64,000 nucleotides of DNA, taken from Sideroxydans sp. Its GTDB lineage: Bacteria; Pseudomonadota; Gammaproteobacteria; Burkholderiales; Gallionellaceae. The translations under genes were made by a program, and so were the position numbers. Below are positions 1-9,086 of the stretch, in pieces. Positions within the stretch are counted from its first letter, which is position 1; each line of letters begins with the position of its first letter. The stretch lies in contig JAGXGC010000005.1 in assembly GCA_024636935.1 (NCBI GenBank), positions 1-64,000 of the forward strand, read 5' to 3'. Under the pieces are notes generated by a model. The model ran no database searches, was not told the DNA's origin, and saw nothing but the letters and a program-made list of their open reading frames with translations.

Positions 1-457
1 GGTCCCATTCGCGCCACGGGGCAATGACTTTCACGCCTGGCTTGAGCGCGTAGGCGCCCAGTTCGAAACGGACCTGGTCGTTGCCCTTGCCGGTCGCGCC
101 GTGCGAAATGGCTTCTGCGCCGGTCATGTCGGCGATCTCGATCAGGCGCTTGGCGATCAATGGGCGGGCGATGGATGTGCCCAGCAGGTATTCACCTTCG
201 TACACGGTGTTGGCACGGAACATCGGGAACACGAAGTCGCGCACGAATTCTTCGCGCAGGTCGTCGATGAAGATACTTTCGGCTGGGATACCGAACTTCA
301 GGGCCTTTTGACGAGCGGGTTCCAGCTCTTCGCCTTGGCCGAGGTCGGCGGTGAAGGTGACCACTTCGCACTGGTAGGTATCTTGCAGCCACTTGAGGAT
401 GACTGAGGTGTCGAGTCCGCCGGAATAGGCCAATACTGCTTTTTTGATGTCGCTCAT
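1..457 (-). CDS. argG: argininosuccinate synthase, N-terminal part (truncated by window edge)
   Basis: This enzyme joins citrulline and aspartate using ATP to give argininosuccinate, the penultimate step of arginine synthesis in the cytoplasm. The frame starts at the ATG read from 457 down to 455 and runs off the window start, so about 152 residues are visible. The N-terminus reads [18 protein letters not shown], and SGGLDTS is the ATP-pyrophosphatase P-loop of the family. The [13 protein letters not shown] segment, also typical of ArgG, follows near residue 120. It lies 20 bp downstream of the thioesterase gene and on the same strand as argD and argF, so it is probably the last gene of that arginine operon. 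Identification is firm. Confidence 0.96.
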   Translation of the reverse strand, partial: MSDIKKAVLAYSGGLDTSVILKWLQDTYQCEVVTFTADLGQGEELEPARQKALKFGIPAESIFIDDLREEFVRDFVFPMFRANTVYEGEYLLGTSIARPLIAKRLIEIADMTGAEAISHGATGKGNDQVRFELGAYALKPGVKVIAPWREWD

Positions 458-477
458 GATGTTCCTGTCAATGTTAG

Positions 478-909
478 TTAATTCGTTTGCGAATCTTTGC
501 GTTTGCTTTGCAACTTGTTATCGAAGCGCACCCTGTCGATCACGAAGCGTTCGTGAGTGCCGCGCGCGATCAGGTCTACGCCGTCATGTGCCGAAACCGC
601 GAAGGTGAGACGTCTACCCTCTACGGCAGTCAACTCGACAGAGGCGGTGACTTCCAGACCGGGCGGCGTTGCAGCCTCATGGCTGACGTTGATATGGGTA
701 CCTAACGATTGTTCGGCCGGCCAGTCCAGATGCGGTTTGAGGCACATGATGCAGGCCCACTCCAAAAAACCGACCATGAATCCGGTGGCGAAAACTTCCG
801 GCATGCTTTGAAACTCTGGTGATTCTGGATAAAGCGCCGGAACCGTCTTCGTCGGCGGAATGACGAAGCGGTGTTCGTAACGGATGCCGGGCTTCAGGGA
901 GTCTTTCAC
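478..909 (-). CDS. thioesterase-superfamily (hotdog, FlK-like) protein
   Basis: This 143-residue protein has the size and pattern of single-domain hotdog thioesterases, close to the fluoroacetyl-CoA-thioesterase-like group. Features that suggest this are the [19 protein letters not shown] helix near residues 36-55, followed by [15 protein letters not shown] and a strand pattern rich in Val and Thr. The start is a GTG eight bases after the argF stop, with AAGG upstream. It sits between argF and argG on the same strand, so it is probably cotranscribed with arginine genes, although no arginine step needs a thioesterase. The acyl-CoA substrate cannot be read from the sequence. Confidence 0.72.
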   Translation of the reverse strand: MKDSLKPGIRYEHRFVIPPTKTVPALYPESPEFQSMPEVFATGFMVGFLEWACIMCLKPHLDWPAEQSLGTHINVSHEAATPPGLEVTASVELTAVEGRRLTFAVSAHDGVDLIARGTHERFVIDRVRFDNKLQSKRKDSQTN

Positions 910-917
910 GGTGGGCC

Positions 918-1841
918 TTAATCGAGGAGTTTCCCCAACAACAGATATTCCATCAGGGCTTTTTGTACGTGCAAGCGATTCTCCGCTTCATCCCATACCA
1001 CGGATTGGGGGCTATCCATCACTTCGGCGGAGACCTCTTCGCCGCGATGAGCCGGCAGGCAGTGCATGAACAGCGCATCCTTGGCGGCGATGCGCATCAT
1101 GTCGCCGTCCACCTGCCAATCGGCAAAGTCTCTCATGCGTTCTTCGTTCTCAGCTTCGAACCCCATCGAGGTCCAGACATCGGTCGTGACGAGGTCGGCG
1201 CCGCGCGCCGCTTCCATTGGGTCAGCAAACTCTTCGTAATGCTCGGTGCCGTACAAGCCGGCGCGCTCCGGTTCGACTTCGTAACCCGGCGGTGTGGAGA
1301 CATGCACGTTAAAGTCCAGAATTTCGGCAGCCTGCAACCATGTGTTGCACATGTTGTTGGAATCGCCGATCCACGCCACGGTCTTGCCCTTGATCGAGCC
1401 ACGATGTTCGATGAAGGTGTAGATATCGGCCAGAATCTGGCAGGGGTGGTATTCGTTGGTCAGGCCATTGATCACCGGCACGCGCGAGTTGCGCGCGAAG
1501 CGTTCGATGATGTCTTGCTCAAAGGTGCGAATCATTACGACGTCGCTCATGCGAGAGATGACCTGGCCCGCGTCTTCCACCGGTTCGCCGCGTCCGAGTT
1601 GGGAATCTCGCGTGTTCAAGTAGATGGCGGAACCGCCGAGCTGGTGCATCCCCGCTTCGAACGACAGGCGGGTGCGGGTGCTGGCTTTCTCAAAGATCAT
1701 CACCAGTGTGCGGTCTTCCAGCGGCCAGTATTTTTTGTAGCGTTTGAAGCGTTCCTTGATGATGCGCGTGCGCTCGAACAGGTATTCGAACTCTTCGCGG
1801 GTGAAATCCTTGAATTGCAAGAAGTGCCTGAGCTCGCTCAT
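918..1841 (-). CDS. argF: ornithine carbamoyltransferase
   Basis: ArgF transfers the carbamoyl group of carbamoyl phosphate to ornithine, giving citrulline. The 307-residue product shows the carbamoyl-phosphate motif STRTR (residues 54-58), HPCQ (about 132-135) and the ornithine-binding HCLPAHRGEE segment in the C-terminal third. The frame is open 13 codons further upstream, but MSELRHFLQFKDF is the expected N-terminus. That ATG lies two bases after the argD stop and has AGGAG inside the end of argD as ribosome site. The carAB operon at about 33 kb supplies the carbamoyl phosphate. Identification is firm. Confidence 0.97.
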   Translation of the reverse strand: MSELRHFLQFKDFTREEFEYLFERTRIIKERFKRYKKYWPLEDRTLVMIFEKASTRTRLSFEAGMHQLGGSAIYLNTRDSQLGRGEPVEDAGQVISRMSDVVMIRTFEQDIIERFARNSRVPVINGLTNEYHPCQILADIYTFIEHRGSIKGKTVAWIGDSNNMCNTWLQAAEILDFNVHVSTPPGYEVEPERAGLYGTEHYEEFADPMEAARGADLVTTDVWTSMGFEAENEERMRDFADWQVDGDMMRIAAKDALFMHCLPAHRGEEVSAEVMDSPQSVVWDEAENRLHVQKALMEYLLLGKLLD

Positions 1842-1843
1842 GT

Positions 1844-3019
1844 CTACTCCTGCATCAGGAACGATTCGATCAGCGGACACAGCATGTCCACCAGTTGCTG
1901 AGCTTCGGCCTGGGTGTAGATCAGCGATGGCAGCAAGCGCACTACGCTATCTGCCGTGACGTTGATGAGCAGGCCGCTATCCAGCGCCTTGCCGACCAGT
2001 TCGCCGCAGGGCTTGTCCAGTTCGATACCGATCATCATGCCCATTCCGCGCACGGTGACGACGCCTTTCAACCCACCCAGCCGCTCTTGAAATTGTTGTT
2101 TGATCCAAGCACCCAGTGTGGCGGCATGGTCGAGCAGGTTCTGCTTTTCCATGATGCTCAAAGTGGTCAGTGCGGCAGTGCAAGCCAGTGGGTTGCCACC
2201 GAATGTGGAGCCGTGGTTGCCCGGTTTGAAAGTGCCGGTCGCATTGCCTGCGGTCAGGCAGGCGCCGACCGGCACGCCCGAGCCCAAACCTTTGGCCAGG
2301 GTCATTACGTCAGGAGTGATGCCGGTGTGCTGATGTGCGAACCATTTTCCGGTGCGGCCGATGCCGCTCTGCACTTCGTCCAGCATCAACAGCCAGCCGT
2401 TGGTGTCGCATATCTTGCGCAGGCCTTGCAGGTACGTTGCATCCGGAGTGCGGATACCACCTTCACCTTGGATAGGTTCGACCAGAATGGCGACGACATC
2501 CGGATTGTTGGCGGCGACCTGCTCGACAGCGGTCAGGTCATCGTACGGTACGCGCACGAAACCTTTTACCAGCGGCTCGAAGCCGGCCTGCACCTTGCGG
2601 TTTCCGGTAGCTGAGAGTGTTGCCAGTGTCCGTCCGTGGAAGGATTTCTCCATCACGATGATGTTGGGGGTGTCGATGCCTTTGCTGTGACCGTACAAGC
2701 GCGCCAACTTAATGGCAGCTTCGTTCGCTTCGCAGCCAGAGTTGCACAGGAAAACTTCCTGCATGCCGGACAGTTCACAAAGCTTGTCGGCGATGCGTTC
2801 CTGCTCCGGGATCTGATAGACGTTGGAAACGTGGATCAGCTTGCCGATCTGTGTAGACAGCGCGGCAGTGAATTCGGGATGGGCGTGGCCCAATGTGTTG
2901 ACGGCGATACCGGACAGCGCATCCAGATAGCGCTTGCCGTTGCTGTCGAAGAGCCATGCGCCTTCACCGTGTGTGAAAGCGACAGCTTGCCTTGCATAGG
3001 TATTCATCAAATGTGACAT
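1844..3019 (-). CDS. argD: acetylornithine aminotransferase
   Basis: This class III PLP-dependent aminotransferase converts N-acetylglutamate semialdehyde to N-acetylornithine; family members may also act on succinyldiaminopimelate in lysine synthesis. The 391 residues match the family length. Visible motifs are NSGCEANEAAIKLAR (93-107), SFHGRT (126-131), LDEVQ (213-217) and the PLP-binding lysine in TLAKGLGSG (Lys243). It is the first gene of the minus-strand run argD-argF-thioesterase-argG. The rpsT terminator lies just upstream, which separates the two transcripts. Confidence 0.96.
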   Translation of the reverse strand: MSHLMNTYARQAVAFTHGEGAWLFDSNGKRYLDALSGIAVNTLGHAHPEFTAALSTQIGKLIHVSNVYQIPEQERIADKLCELSGMQEVFLCNSGCEANEAAIKLARLYGHSKGIDTPNIIVMEKSFHGRTLATLSATGNRKVQAGFEPLVKGFVRVPYDDLTAVEQVAANNPDVVAILVEPIQGEGGIRTPDATYLQGLRKICDTNGWLLMLDEVQSGIGRTGKWFAHQHTGITPDVMTLAKGLGSGVPVGACLTAGNATGTFKPGNHGSTFGGNPLACTAALTTLSIMEKQNLLDHAATLGAWIKQQFQERLGGLKGVVTVRGMGMMIGIELDKPCGELVGKALDSGLLINVTADSVVRLLPSLIYTQAEAQQLVDMLCPLIESFLMQE

Positions 3020-3066
3020 GACAAGTTTTCCGGTCTTGTTGCTTCTCTGATGCTGGAACTATAAAC

Positions 3067-3098
3067 AAAAAAGGCCGACAGCGCTGTCGGCCTTGATT
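3067..3098 (-). terminator. rho-independent terminator of rpsT
   Basis: A perfect 24-bp palindrome (3071-3094, arm AAGGCCGACAGC) is followed on the minus strand by a run of Ts (read through 3072-3067). It lies 26 bp after the rpsT stop and before argD, so it should end the rpsT transcript. Confidence 0.9.
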
Positions 3099-3120
3099 GT
3101 CGCAGAGAACTTCTGCGCGA

Positions 3121-3384
3121 TTAGGCCATTGCCTTGATAGCAGCGGACAGGCGGCTCTTATGGCGAGAAGCCTTGTTCTTGTGAATGATCTTCTTGTCGG
3201 CGATAGAGTCGACCACGCTGGTGGAAGACTGGTACACGGCTTGAGCAGCAGCCTTGTCGCCAGTAGCGATCGCTTTGATCACTTTCTTGATCGCAGTGCG
3301 CATTTCAGAGCGCAGTGTAGTGTTGTGTGCGTGCTGTTTCTCAGCTTGGCGTGCGCGTTTTCTCGCTTGTGCAGTGTTGGCCAT
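3121..3384 (-). CDS. rpsT: 30S ribosomal protein S20
   Basis: The 87-residue, strongly basic product begins [17 protein letters not shown] and is typical S20, which binds 16S rRNA and helps assemble the small subunit. It is all alpha-helical by composition, rich in Ala, Lys and Arg, with the conserved [11 protein letters not shown] segment near the C-terminus. It is transcribed alone: a strong promoter lies 40-70 bp upstream and a hairpin terminator follows. The neighbouring murJ is divergently oriented, a common arrangement in betaproteobacteria. Confidence 0.98.
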   Translation of the reverse strand: MANTAQARKRARQAEKQHAHNTTLRSEMRTAIKKVIKAIATGDKAAAQAVYQSSTSVVDSIADKKIIHKNKASRHKSRLSAAIKAMA

Positions 3385-3425
3385 GTAATGACTCCTAGGG
3401 ATTCGGCTTGCGTAAAAAGGCGCGC

Positions 3426-3454
3426 ATTATAGGTACGGCCAAGCTCTTTGGCAA
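3426..3454 (-). promoter_or_regulatory. sigma-70-type promoter of rpsT
   Basis: On the minus strand TTGCCA (3454-3449) is separated by 17 bp from a perfect TATAAT (3431-3426), about 42 bp before the rpsT start codon. The match and spacing are near consensus. Confidence 0.8.
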
Positions 3455-3514
3455 GAATTTGTTTTGCCTGTCACGAAGCCAGTGGAAACTTGGGCTGTGA
3501 GGGGCGGTGCTACA

Positions 3515-3922
3515 ATGCGCGCCGGTTCGTACACAGGGAAGTCACTCAAATTGCTGGACAATATCAAACGTTCGCCTGATCTGGCCGAGTTCGTGATTCA
3601 GGGGGTAAGTAAAGACGGGGCCACGTTCCGCCCATCCAACTGGAATGAGCGCCTGAGCGACATGTTGTCGACAACGGGCAAGGATGGTCGAACTGTCTAT
3701 TCCTCATACGTGCATCCTGCCACGATTCAGGGTGTTTCCTCTGTCGTAGTACGCTTTTCGCTGGAAACTGTCGATCCCAAAGGATTTGAACAGGTGCGCC
3801 AGTTTGTCGTTAGCAATCAGTTGCAGGTGCGGGCGGGACGCAATCGTGCCGATGCTGGGGCGACGGGCTTCTACCCGACGCTCAGTATGGAGCGCAGAGA
3901 TTCAGAGAAGAATGGCTGGTAA
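3515..3922 (+). CDS. DUF3579 family protein
   Basis: The conserved core runs from FVIQGVSKDGATFRPSNW to NQLQVRAGR and matches the small betaproteobacterial DUF3579 family, whose function is not known. The order rpsT, DUF3579, murJ is itself characteristic. The first ATG is at 3515, but a TACAAT hexamer (3511-3516) overlaps it and could be a -10 box. In that case translation would start downstream, for example at the in-frame TTG at 3551. The extra N-terminal residues before the core are poorly conserved in character. It ends three bases before murJ, so the two are cotranscribed. No signal peptide or membrane segment is present. Confidence 0.78.
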   Translation: MRAGSYTGKSLKLLDNIKRSPDLAEFVIQGVSKDGATFRPSNWNERLSDMLSTTGKDGRTVYSSYVHPATIQGVSSVVVRFSLETVDPKGFEQVRQFVVSNQLQVRAGRNRADAGATGFYPTLSMERRDSEKNGW

Positions 3923-3925
3923 GAC

Positions 3926-5470
3926 ATGAATCTGCTGAAGGCACTCGCTGCGGTCAGCAGTCTGACACTGGTCTCACGCATCCTGGCGTTTGTCCGTGAT
4001 GTGCTGATTGCTCGGGTGTTTGGCGCTGGCGCCGCGACGGATGCATTCTTCGTTGCCTTCAAGCTCCCCAATCTGTTGCGCCGCCTGTTCGCGGAAGGGG
4101 CCTTCTCACAGGCCTTTGTCCCTATCTTCGGCGAATATAAAAGCCAGCGCGGGCAAGAAGAGACAAAGCTGCTGGTCGATCATGTGACCACCATGCTGGC
4201 GCTGATTTTATTCGTAGTGACACTTGTCGGCATCATCGCCGCGCCCATCCTTGTATATATAAGTGCACCGGGATTTGCCGAGGACGCAGCAAAGTTCGAC
4301 CTCACCGTGCAGTTGCTGCGCATCACCTCTCCTTACATCTTCTTTATTTCGCTGGTCGCCGTGGCCGCGGGCATCCTTAATACCTATAACAAGTTCTGGG
4401 TGCCGGCGTTCGCCCCCATCTTGCTCAATGTTTGCTTCATCGGTGGTGCGCTTTGGGCGGCACCGTATTTCGACCCGCCTATCCTAGCGCTGGCTTGGGC
4501 TGTGTTCGTGGCGGGTATCGTGCAGTTGGGGTTTCAGATCCCGTTCCTGAAAAAGATCGGCATGATGCCGCGCTTCCGCTTCAATCTGAAAGATGCGGGT
4601 ATGTGGCGCGTCATCAAGCAGATGGGGCCGGCGGTGTTCGGTGTCTCTATCGCGCAGATCAGCCTTATCCTGAATACCATCTTTGCCTCCTTCTTAGTGG
4701 CAGGCAGTGTGTCATGGCTGTACTACGCAGACCGCTTGATGGAATTCCCAACCGGTTTACTGGGCGTCGCATTGGGCACCATCCTGTTGCCGTCCCTTTC
4801 GCGTTGCCATGCTGATGGCGATACGGCGGAATATTCAAAATTATTGGACTGGGGATTGCGCCTGACTTTGCTGCTGGCGCTGCCCGCCGCGCTGGCGCTG
4901 GGCATGATTGCCACGCCACTGTTGGCAACCTTCTTCCAGCATGGCGCATTCACTGCGCACGACGTGTTGATGTCGCGCAACGCGCTGGTAGGCTACAGCG
5001 TGGGATTGCTAGGCCTGATTCTGGTGAAAATATTGGCTCCCGGCTTTTATGCCAAGCAAGACATCAAGACGCCGGTCAAGATCGGCATCGTGACCCTGTT
5101 GGCGACGCAGGCGATGAATGTATGGTTCGTGTTCGGTCTTGATCTGGCGCATGCCGGGCTTGCGCTGTCCATCGGCCTCGCTGCCTGTCTTAACTCTGCC
5201 ATCCTGTTTTACTTCCTACGCAAGCGCGGCATCTACCAACCGGAGCCAGGCTGGCTCAAATTCATGCTCAAACTGTTGTTGGCAGTGGCTGCTTTGGCCG
5301 TGAGTCTGTGGTTTGGCATGGGTAGCGAAGCACGCTGGCTTGAAGCGCAGGGTTGGGCGCGCATCCTGCATCTGACTGCGTTGGTAGTGGGTGGCGCCGT
5401 TGTATATTTCGCCGTGCTGTTGGTGATGGGATTCCGCCCGCGCGACTTTCACAAGCGCGGTGCGAACTGA
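3926..5470 (+). CDS. murJ: lipid II flippase MurJ
   Basis: MurJ moves the peptidoglycan precursor lipid II across the inner membrane. The 514-residue protein is hydrophobic throughout, with about 14 predicted membrane helices. It begins [22 protein letters not shown] and carries the family segments [21 protein letters not shown] and [12 protein letters not shown] near residues 32-70. The start follows the DUF3579 stop by three bases. Arginines in the first helices are consistent with substrate binding in characterised homologues. Identification is firm. Confidence 0.96.
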   Translation: MNLLKALAAVSSLTLVSRILAFVRDVLIARVFGAGAATDAFFVAFKLPNLLRRLFAEGAFSQAFVPIFGEYKSQRGQEETKLLVDHVTTMLALILFVVTLVGIIAAPILVYISAPGFAEDAAKFDLTVQLLRITSPYIFFISLVAVAAGILNTYNKFWVPAFAPILLNVCFIGGALWAAPYFDPPILALAWAVFVAGIVQLGFQIPFLKKIGMMPRFRFNLKDAGMWRVIKQMGPAVFGVSIAQISLILNTIFASFLVAGSVSWLYYADRLMEFPTGLLGVALGTILLPSLSRCHADGDTAEYSKLLDWGLRLTLLLALPAALALGMIATPLLATFFQHGAFTAHDVLMSRNALVGYSVGLLGLILVKILAPGFYAKQDIKTPVKIGIVTLLATQAMNVWFVFGLDLAHAGLALSIGLAACLNSAILFYFLRKRGIYQPEPGWLKFMLKLLLAVAALAVSLWFGMGSEARWLEAQGWARILHLTALVVGGAVVYFAVLLVMGFRPRDFHKRGAN

Positions 5471-5491
5471 TTGGAATACTAAGGAAAAGTA

Positions 5492-5854
5492 ATGAGCGAC
5501 TATTCATATAACGTGGAAGAAGACAGTTTCGAAGAGCTAGTCGTGGCGCGTTCGCATGAAATGCCGGTGTTGATGGATATCAGCGCGGAATGGTGCGCGC
5601 CGTGCAAAGTGCTGGCACCGCTGCTGCACAAGTTGGTGTTCGACTACGATGGAAAGTTCTATCTGGGCATCGTCGATGCTGACGAGAATATGCGCATCGC
5701 GGGCAAGCACAAGGTACGCGGCTTCCCGACCGTGGTTGCCTACAGCCACGGCGTTGAGATCGACCGCTTCCACAGTTCGCAGACCGAGGGCTTCTTGCGC
5801 AAGTTCATCGACAGCGTGATCGAGCGTCATCAAAGCGGCGCGGCCAGCGCCTAA
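5492..5854 (+). CDS. thioredoxin-family protein
   Basis: This 120-residue single-domain protein has the thioredoxin active site WCAPCK at residues 34-39 and the cis-proline strand GFPTVV near 78-83, so it should be redox active. It lacks a signal peptide and is probably cytoplasmic. It is longer at the N-terminus than classical TrxA and resembles the thioredoxin domain of CnoX/YbbN-type proteins, but no TPR part follows. AAGGAAAAG precedes the ATG. It lies 21 bp after murJ and may be part of the same transcript. The specific partner is unknown. Confidence 0.85.
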   Translation: MSDYSYNVEEDSFEELVVARSHEMPVLMDISAEWCAPCKVLAPLLHKLVFDYDGKFYLGIVDADENMRIAGKHKVRGFPTVVAYSHGVEIDRFHSSQTEGFLRKFIDSVIERHQSGAASA

Positions 5855-5876
5855 GTGGATAGCTGAATCGAACACG

Positions 5877-6497
5877 ATGGAACTCGGTGAACGATTCAAT
5901 ACCTATACGCATCTGTTGGGTGCGGTACTCGCCCTAGTGGGTGGTGTGGCGCTCATCGTGATGGGGGCACTCAGCGGTGATGTATGGAAGATCGTCAGCT
6001 TCTCCATCTATGGCCTCACGCTGCTGCTGTTGTATAGCTCTTCCGCGCTGTATCACAACGCCCGCAAGGGGAATTTCAAACTGGTTCTGCGCAAGCTCGA
6101 CCACAATTCTATCTATCTTTTGATTGCGGGAAGCTACACGCCGTTCGCCTTGGTCAGCCTGCGCGGGCCGTGGGGTTGGTCCCTGTTCGGCGTGGTGTGG
6201 GGCCTAGCATTTCTGGGAATATTTCAGGAGTTGTGGCGAGCCGGCAAGTCACGCTGGGTGTCTATGGTGATCTACATCCTCATGGGCTGGGTCGCACTGG
6301 TAGCCATCCAGCCCTTGGTGGCTGCACTGTCGTGGGCTGGATTCTCCTGGCTATTGGCGGGTGGCATCGCCTATACCGTCGGCATCCTGTTCTACCTTTA
6401 TGCGGAACGTTTCAAACACGGTCATGGCATCTGGCATCTGTTCGTGCTGGCCGGTAGTGCGCTGCACTATTGCGCGATTCTTCTTTACGTCGCCTGA
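5877..6497 (+). CDS. trhA: hemolysin III / TrhA (PAQR-type) membrane protein
   Basis: The 206-residue protein has seven likely membrane helices and the signature pieces of the family: an N-terminal GERFNTYTHLLGAVLAL, SSALYHN near residue 55, KLDHNSIYLLIAGSYTPF near 75-92, and a C-terminal SALHYCAIL. The conserved Ser and His residues are the presumed metal site of this PAQR-related family. Members influence membrane homeostasis; the haemolysin name reflects an old heterologous assay. It ends two bases from the end of the convergent nitroreductase gene. Confidence 0.88.
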   Translation: MELGERFNTYTHLLGAVLALVGGVALIVMGALSGDVWKIVSFSIYGLTLLLLYSSSALYHNARKGNFKLVLRKLDHNSIYLLIAGSYTPFALVSLRGPWGWSLFGVVWGLAFLGIFQELWRAGKSRWVSMVIYILMGWVALVAIQPLVAALSWAGFSWLLAGGIAYTVGILFYLYAERFKHGHGIWHLFVLAGSALHYCAILLYVA

Positions 6498-6499
6498 GT

Positions 6500-7237
6500 T
6501 TATTTATCATTCAATAATCCCTGCATCGCCGCCACCGGTTTGACCTGCGGGAAGTAGACGCGGCTCAGCGGCGCCAGATTGGTCGACCACGGCGTGCCGT
6601 CTGCGCGTCCATTACGTTTCCAGTATTCCATCAAGGTTTCGTCATATGCATCGATTGCAGCGCTGTAGCCGCTGGCATCGTAGCGTTCATCGTGACGATA
6701 GCTGCTGATATCCATGCGCGGTTTCTGTTCGATGTCTTGGGCAATATGGCCGATGCTCAGGCCAACCAGCGGAAAGGTGAGTGGCGGCAGTTGCAACAGA
6801 TCGATCATGCCTTGCGGGTTGCGACGGATGCCGCCGATGGGCACGATGCCCAAGCCCAGTGATTCGGCAGCAGTGATCATGGTGCCCAGTGCGATACCCG
6901 CATCCACGGCAGCGACGCCGAATCCTTCCATGCTTTCGTGTGCGACTTGTGTGGCGCCAGTCTTGCGCAGGCCGAGTTCGGTCTTATGGAAGTCGATCAC
7001 GATGGCGATGAACACCGGTGCTTGTGCGACCCAAGCTTGACCGCCTGCCAGTTCGGCGACGCGCGCACGACGTTCTGCATCGCGCACCACCACCAGCGAT
7101 ATCTCCTGCGCATTCATCGAAGTCGGCGCACGGTGCGCGGCCTCGACGATGGCGTTCAGCATCTCGTCGCTGACGGGCTGGTCGGTGTAGCTGCGGATGC
7201 TGCGATGGCGTTGTTGAATTTTCAGAGTTTCGTTCAT
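6500..7237 (-). CDS. nitroreductase-family NAD(P)H oxidoreductase (NfsA-like)
   Basis: The 245-residue protein has the FMN-binding N-terminus RHRSIRSYTDQPV (residues 10-22), APTSMNAQEISLVVV (37-51) and a central GTMITAAESLGLGIVPIGGIR segment, as in NfsA/FRP-type flavin reductases. These homodimeric cytoplasmic enzymes reduce nitroaromatics, quinones or flavins with NAD(P)H. It lies nine bases downstream of the CysB-type regulator on the same strand and so may be cotranscribed with it, which hints at a link to sulfur or redox control. The natural substrate cannot be told from sequence. Confidence 0.85.
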   Translation of the reverse strand: MNETLKIQQRHRSIRSYTDQPVSDEMLNAIVEAAHRAPTSMNAQEISLVVVRDAERRARVAELAGGQAWVAQAPVFIAIVIDFHKTELGLRKTGATQVAHESMEGFGVAAVDAGIALGTMITAAESLGLGIVPIGGIRRNPQGMIDLLQLPPLTFPLVGLSIGHIAQDIEQKPRMDISSYRHDERYDASGYSAAIDAYDETLMEYWKRNGRADGTPWSTNLAPLSRVYFPQVKPVAAMQGLLNDK

Positions 7238-7246
7238 GTCTGATTC

Positions 7247-8173
7247 CTAGTTCTTCTGATGTAGGGCTTGTGCGATCACATCGCGCGTCAATTGCGGTGC
7301 GAACAGTTCGATGAAATGGTAACCAAAACCGCGCAGGTATTGATTCTTGCGGATGGCCACGCGCGTGGTGCTGGGATGGAACAGATGGCCGGCATCGATC
7401 ATGCGCAGGTGGCGGTCGCGATCGGGAATGAAAGCCATCTGCGCCACGATGCCCACACCCAGCCCGAGTTCGACATAGGTCTTGATCACGTCGGCGTCGA
7501 TGGCGGTGAGCGCGATGTTGGGTTCTATGCCCGCCTCGCTGAACGCTTGGTTGATCTTGTTACGGCCGGTGAAAGCGAAGTCGTAGGTGATGATGGGATA
7601 TTGTGCCAGCTTCTTCAGCGTCAAACGCTTCTCATTCAGTAATGGGTGTTTTGGCGGCACAACCACGCAGTGATGCCATTCGTAGCAGGGTAGGGTGACC
7701 AGATCGTCATATAGCGCCAGACTTTCGGTAGCGATGCCGATGTCGACCTCGCCGCTCAATACCTGTTCGGCGATCTGTGTCGGGCTGCCCTGATGCAGGC
7801 CGAGCTTGACCTCGGGATAAGCCTTTGTGAATGCCTTCACCACCTGCGGCAGTGCATAGCGCGCCTGTGTGTGTGTGGTGGCGATAGTGAGCGCGCCGAT
7901 ATCCTGTCGTTTGAATTCCTGCCCCACCTGTTTCAGATTGTTCGTCTCGTGCAGCACGCGCTGTGCGATCTCCAGCACGGCCTTGCCCGGCTCGGTAATG
8001 GCGACGACACGCTTGCCGTTGCGCACGAAGATATCGATGCCGAGTTCTTCTTCCAGCAGCTTGATCTGTTTGCTTACGCCGGGTTGTGAGGTGTAGAGCG
8101 CGCTGGCTGCATCTGAGATGTTCAGATCACAGCGCACGATCTCGTTCAGATAGCGCAATTGCTGCAGGTTCAT
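7247..8173 (-). CDS. cysB: LysR-type regulator of sulfur assimilation (CysB-like)
   Basis: This is a 308-residue LysR-family regulator with a winged helix-turn-helix at residues 1-60 (LQQLRYLNEIVRCDLNISDAASALYTSQPGVSKQI, quoted in part as family signature) and a periplasmic-binding-protein-like effector domain after about residue 90. The N-terminal pattern is that of CysB/Cbl rather than generic LTTRs. It is divergent from the sulfur-assimilation operon starting at 8285, the classic position for its activator. In characterised CysB the inducer is N-acetylserine. I infer that it controls the cys genes here and probably itself. Confidence 0.88.
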   Translation of the reverse strand: MNLQQLRYLNEIVRCDLNISDAASALYTSQPGVSKQIKLLEEELGIDIFVRNGKRVVAITEPGKAVLEIAQRVLHETNNLKQVGQEFKRQDIGALTIATTHTQARYALPQVVKAFTKAYPEVKLGLHQGSPTQIAEQVLSGEVDIGIATESLALYDDLVTLPCYEWHHCVVVPPKHPLLNEKRLTLKKLAQYPIITYDFAFTGRNKINQAFSEAGIEPNIALTAIDADVIKTYVELGLGVGIVAQMAFIPDRDRHLRMIDAGHLFHPSTTRVAIRKNQYLRGFGYHFIELFAPQLTRDVIAQALHQKN

Positions 8174-8182
8174 GGCCGAGTC

Positions 8183-8218
8183 TTATATGTTATTGGGTTA
8201 TAAGATACTAACATAAAA
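8183..8218. promoter_or_regulatory. possible CysB/LTTR operator in the divergent region
   Basis: The AT-rich spacer between cysB and the tauE-like gene contains TTATATGTTA (8183-8192) and, inverted, TAACATAAAA (8209-8218), separated by 16 bp. An interrupted dyad of this kind beside an LTTR start codon is the usual architecture of an autoregulatory and activating site. The assignment is by position and symmetry only. Confidence 0.4.
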
Positions 8219-8284
8219 GTATTTAGAGATATAAGGATGAAAACCTAGAATGCGCTCCATATTCAATGAACACGGTGTGGCGCA

Positions 8285-9067
8285 ATGGACTGGTTGTACA
8301 CAATCTCAGGGTTTCTGGTCGGGCTGATCGTCGGGGTAACCGGCGTCGGCGGCGGATCGCTGATGACGCCTTTGCTGGTGCTGTTCTTCGGCATCTCGCC
8401 TGCAAAAGCCGTGGGTACCGATCTGCTGTATGCAGCCATCACCAAATCACTGGGCGGTTGGGTGCATAGTCGCAACGGTACAGTGGATTGGAAGATCGTC
8501 GGTCTGCTCAGCCTAGGCAGTCTGCCAGCTGCGCTGCTCACCATCGCGTTGTTCAAATATCTTGGCTTGGATGAGCAGTCTCTGAAAGGTCTGGTGACTG
8601 GCGTATTGAGTGTTGCATTGATCTTGACTGCAGTTGCATTGCTGCTGAAAGAGCAGATCCAGAAACTGGCGCAACGCAAAGACGGCACGGTGTACGAATT
8701 GCATCACCGCTACTTACCCGCTGCCACCATCACGACCGGCGCTGTGGTCGGTGTGCTGGTGACTATCTCTTCTATCGGTGCCGGCGTGCTGGGCACGGTG
8801 GCGCTGCTGTTCCTCTATCCTCGTCTGACTACTGTGAAAGTGGTGGGCACCGACATCGCGCATGCCGTGCCGCTGACTGCTGTCGCAGGCATGGGCCATG
8901 TGGCGCTGGGGACCGTGGATTTTGTATTGCTGGGCAGCTTGTTGTTGGGTTCTTTGCCCGGCATCTACATCGGCAGCCACTTGGCTCCCAAAGTCCCGGA
9001 AAAGATATTGCGTCCGATCTTGGCGACGATGTTGCTGATCATCGGTACCCGACTGGTTTTGAATTGA
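8285..9067 (+). CDS. TauE/SafE-family sulfite/sulfonate exporter-like permease
   Basis: The 260-residue protein has about eight hydrophobic helices and the duplicated family motif GLIVGVTGVGGGSLMTPLL (residues 12-30), echoed in the second half by VTISSIGAGVLGTVAL. TauE/SafE proteins move sulfur oxyanions or organosulfur anions across the inner membrane. It is the first gene of the sulfur-assimilation operon, so a role in exporting excess sulfite or in sulfate handling is a reasonable inference; direction and substrate are not shown by the sequence. Confidence 0.85.
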   Translation: MDWLYTISGFLVGLIVGVTGVGGGSLMTPLLVLFFGISPAKAVGTDLLYAAITKSLGGWVHSRNGTVDWKIVGLLSLGSLPAALLTIALFKYLGLDEQSLKGLVTGVLSVALILTAVALLLKEQIQKLAQRKDGTVYELHHRYLPAATITTGAVVGVLVTISSIGAGVLGTVALLFLYPRLTTVKVVGTDIAHAVPLTAVAGMGHVALGTVDFVLLGSLLLGSLPGIYIGSHLAPKVPEKILRPILATMLLIIGTRLVLN

Positions 9068-9086
9068 TTTGAGTGAAGGAAAAGAA

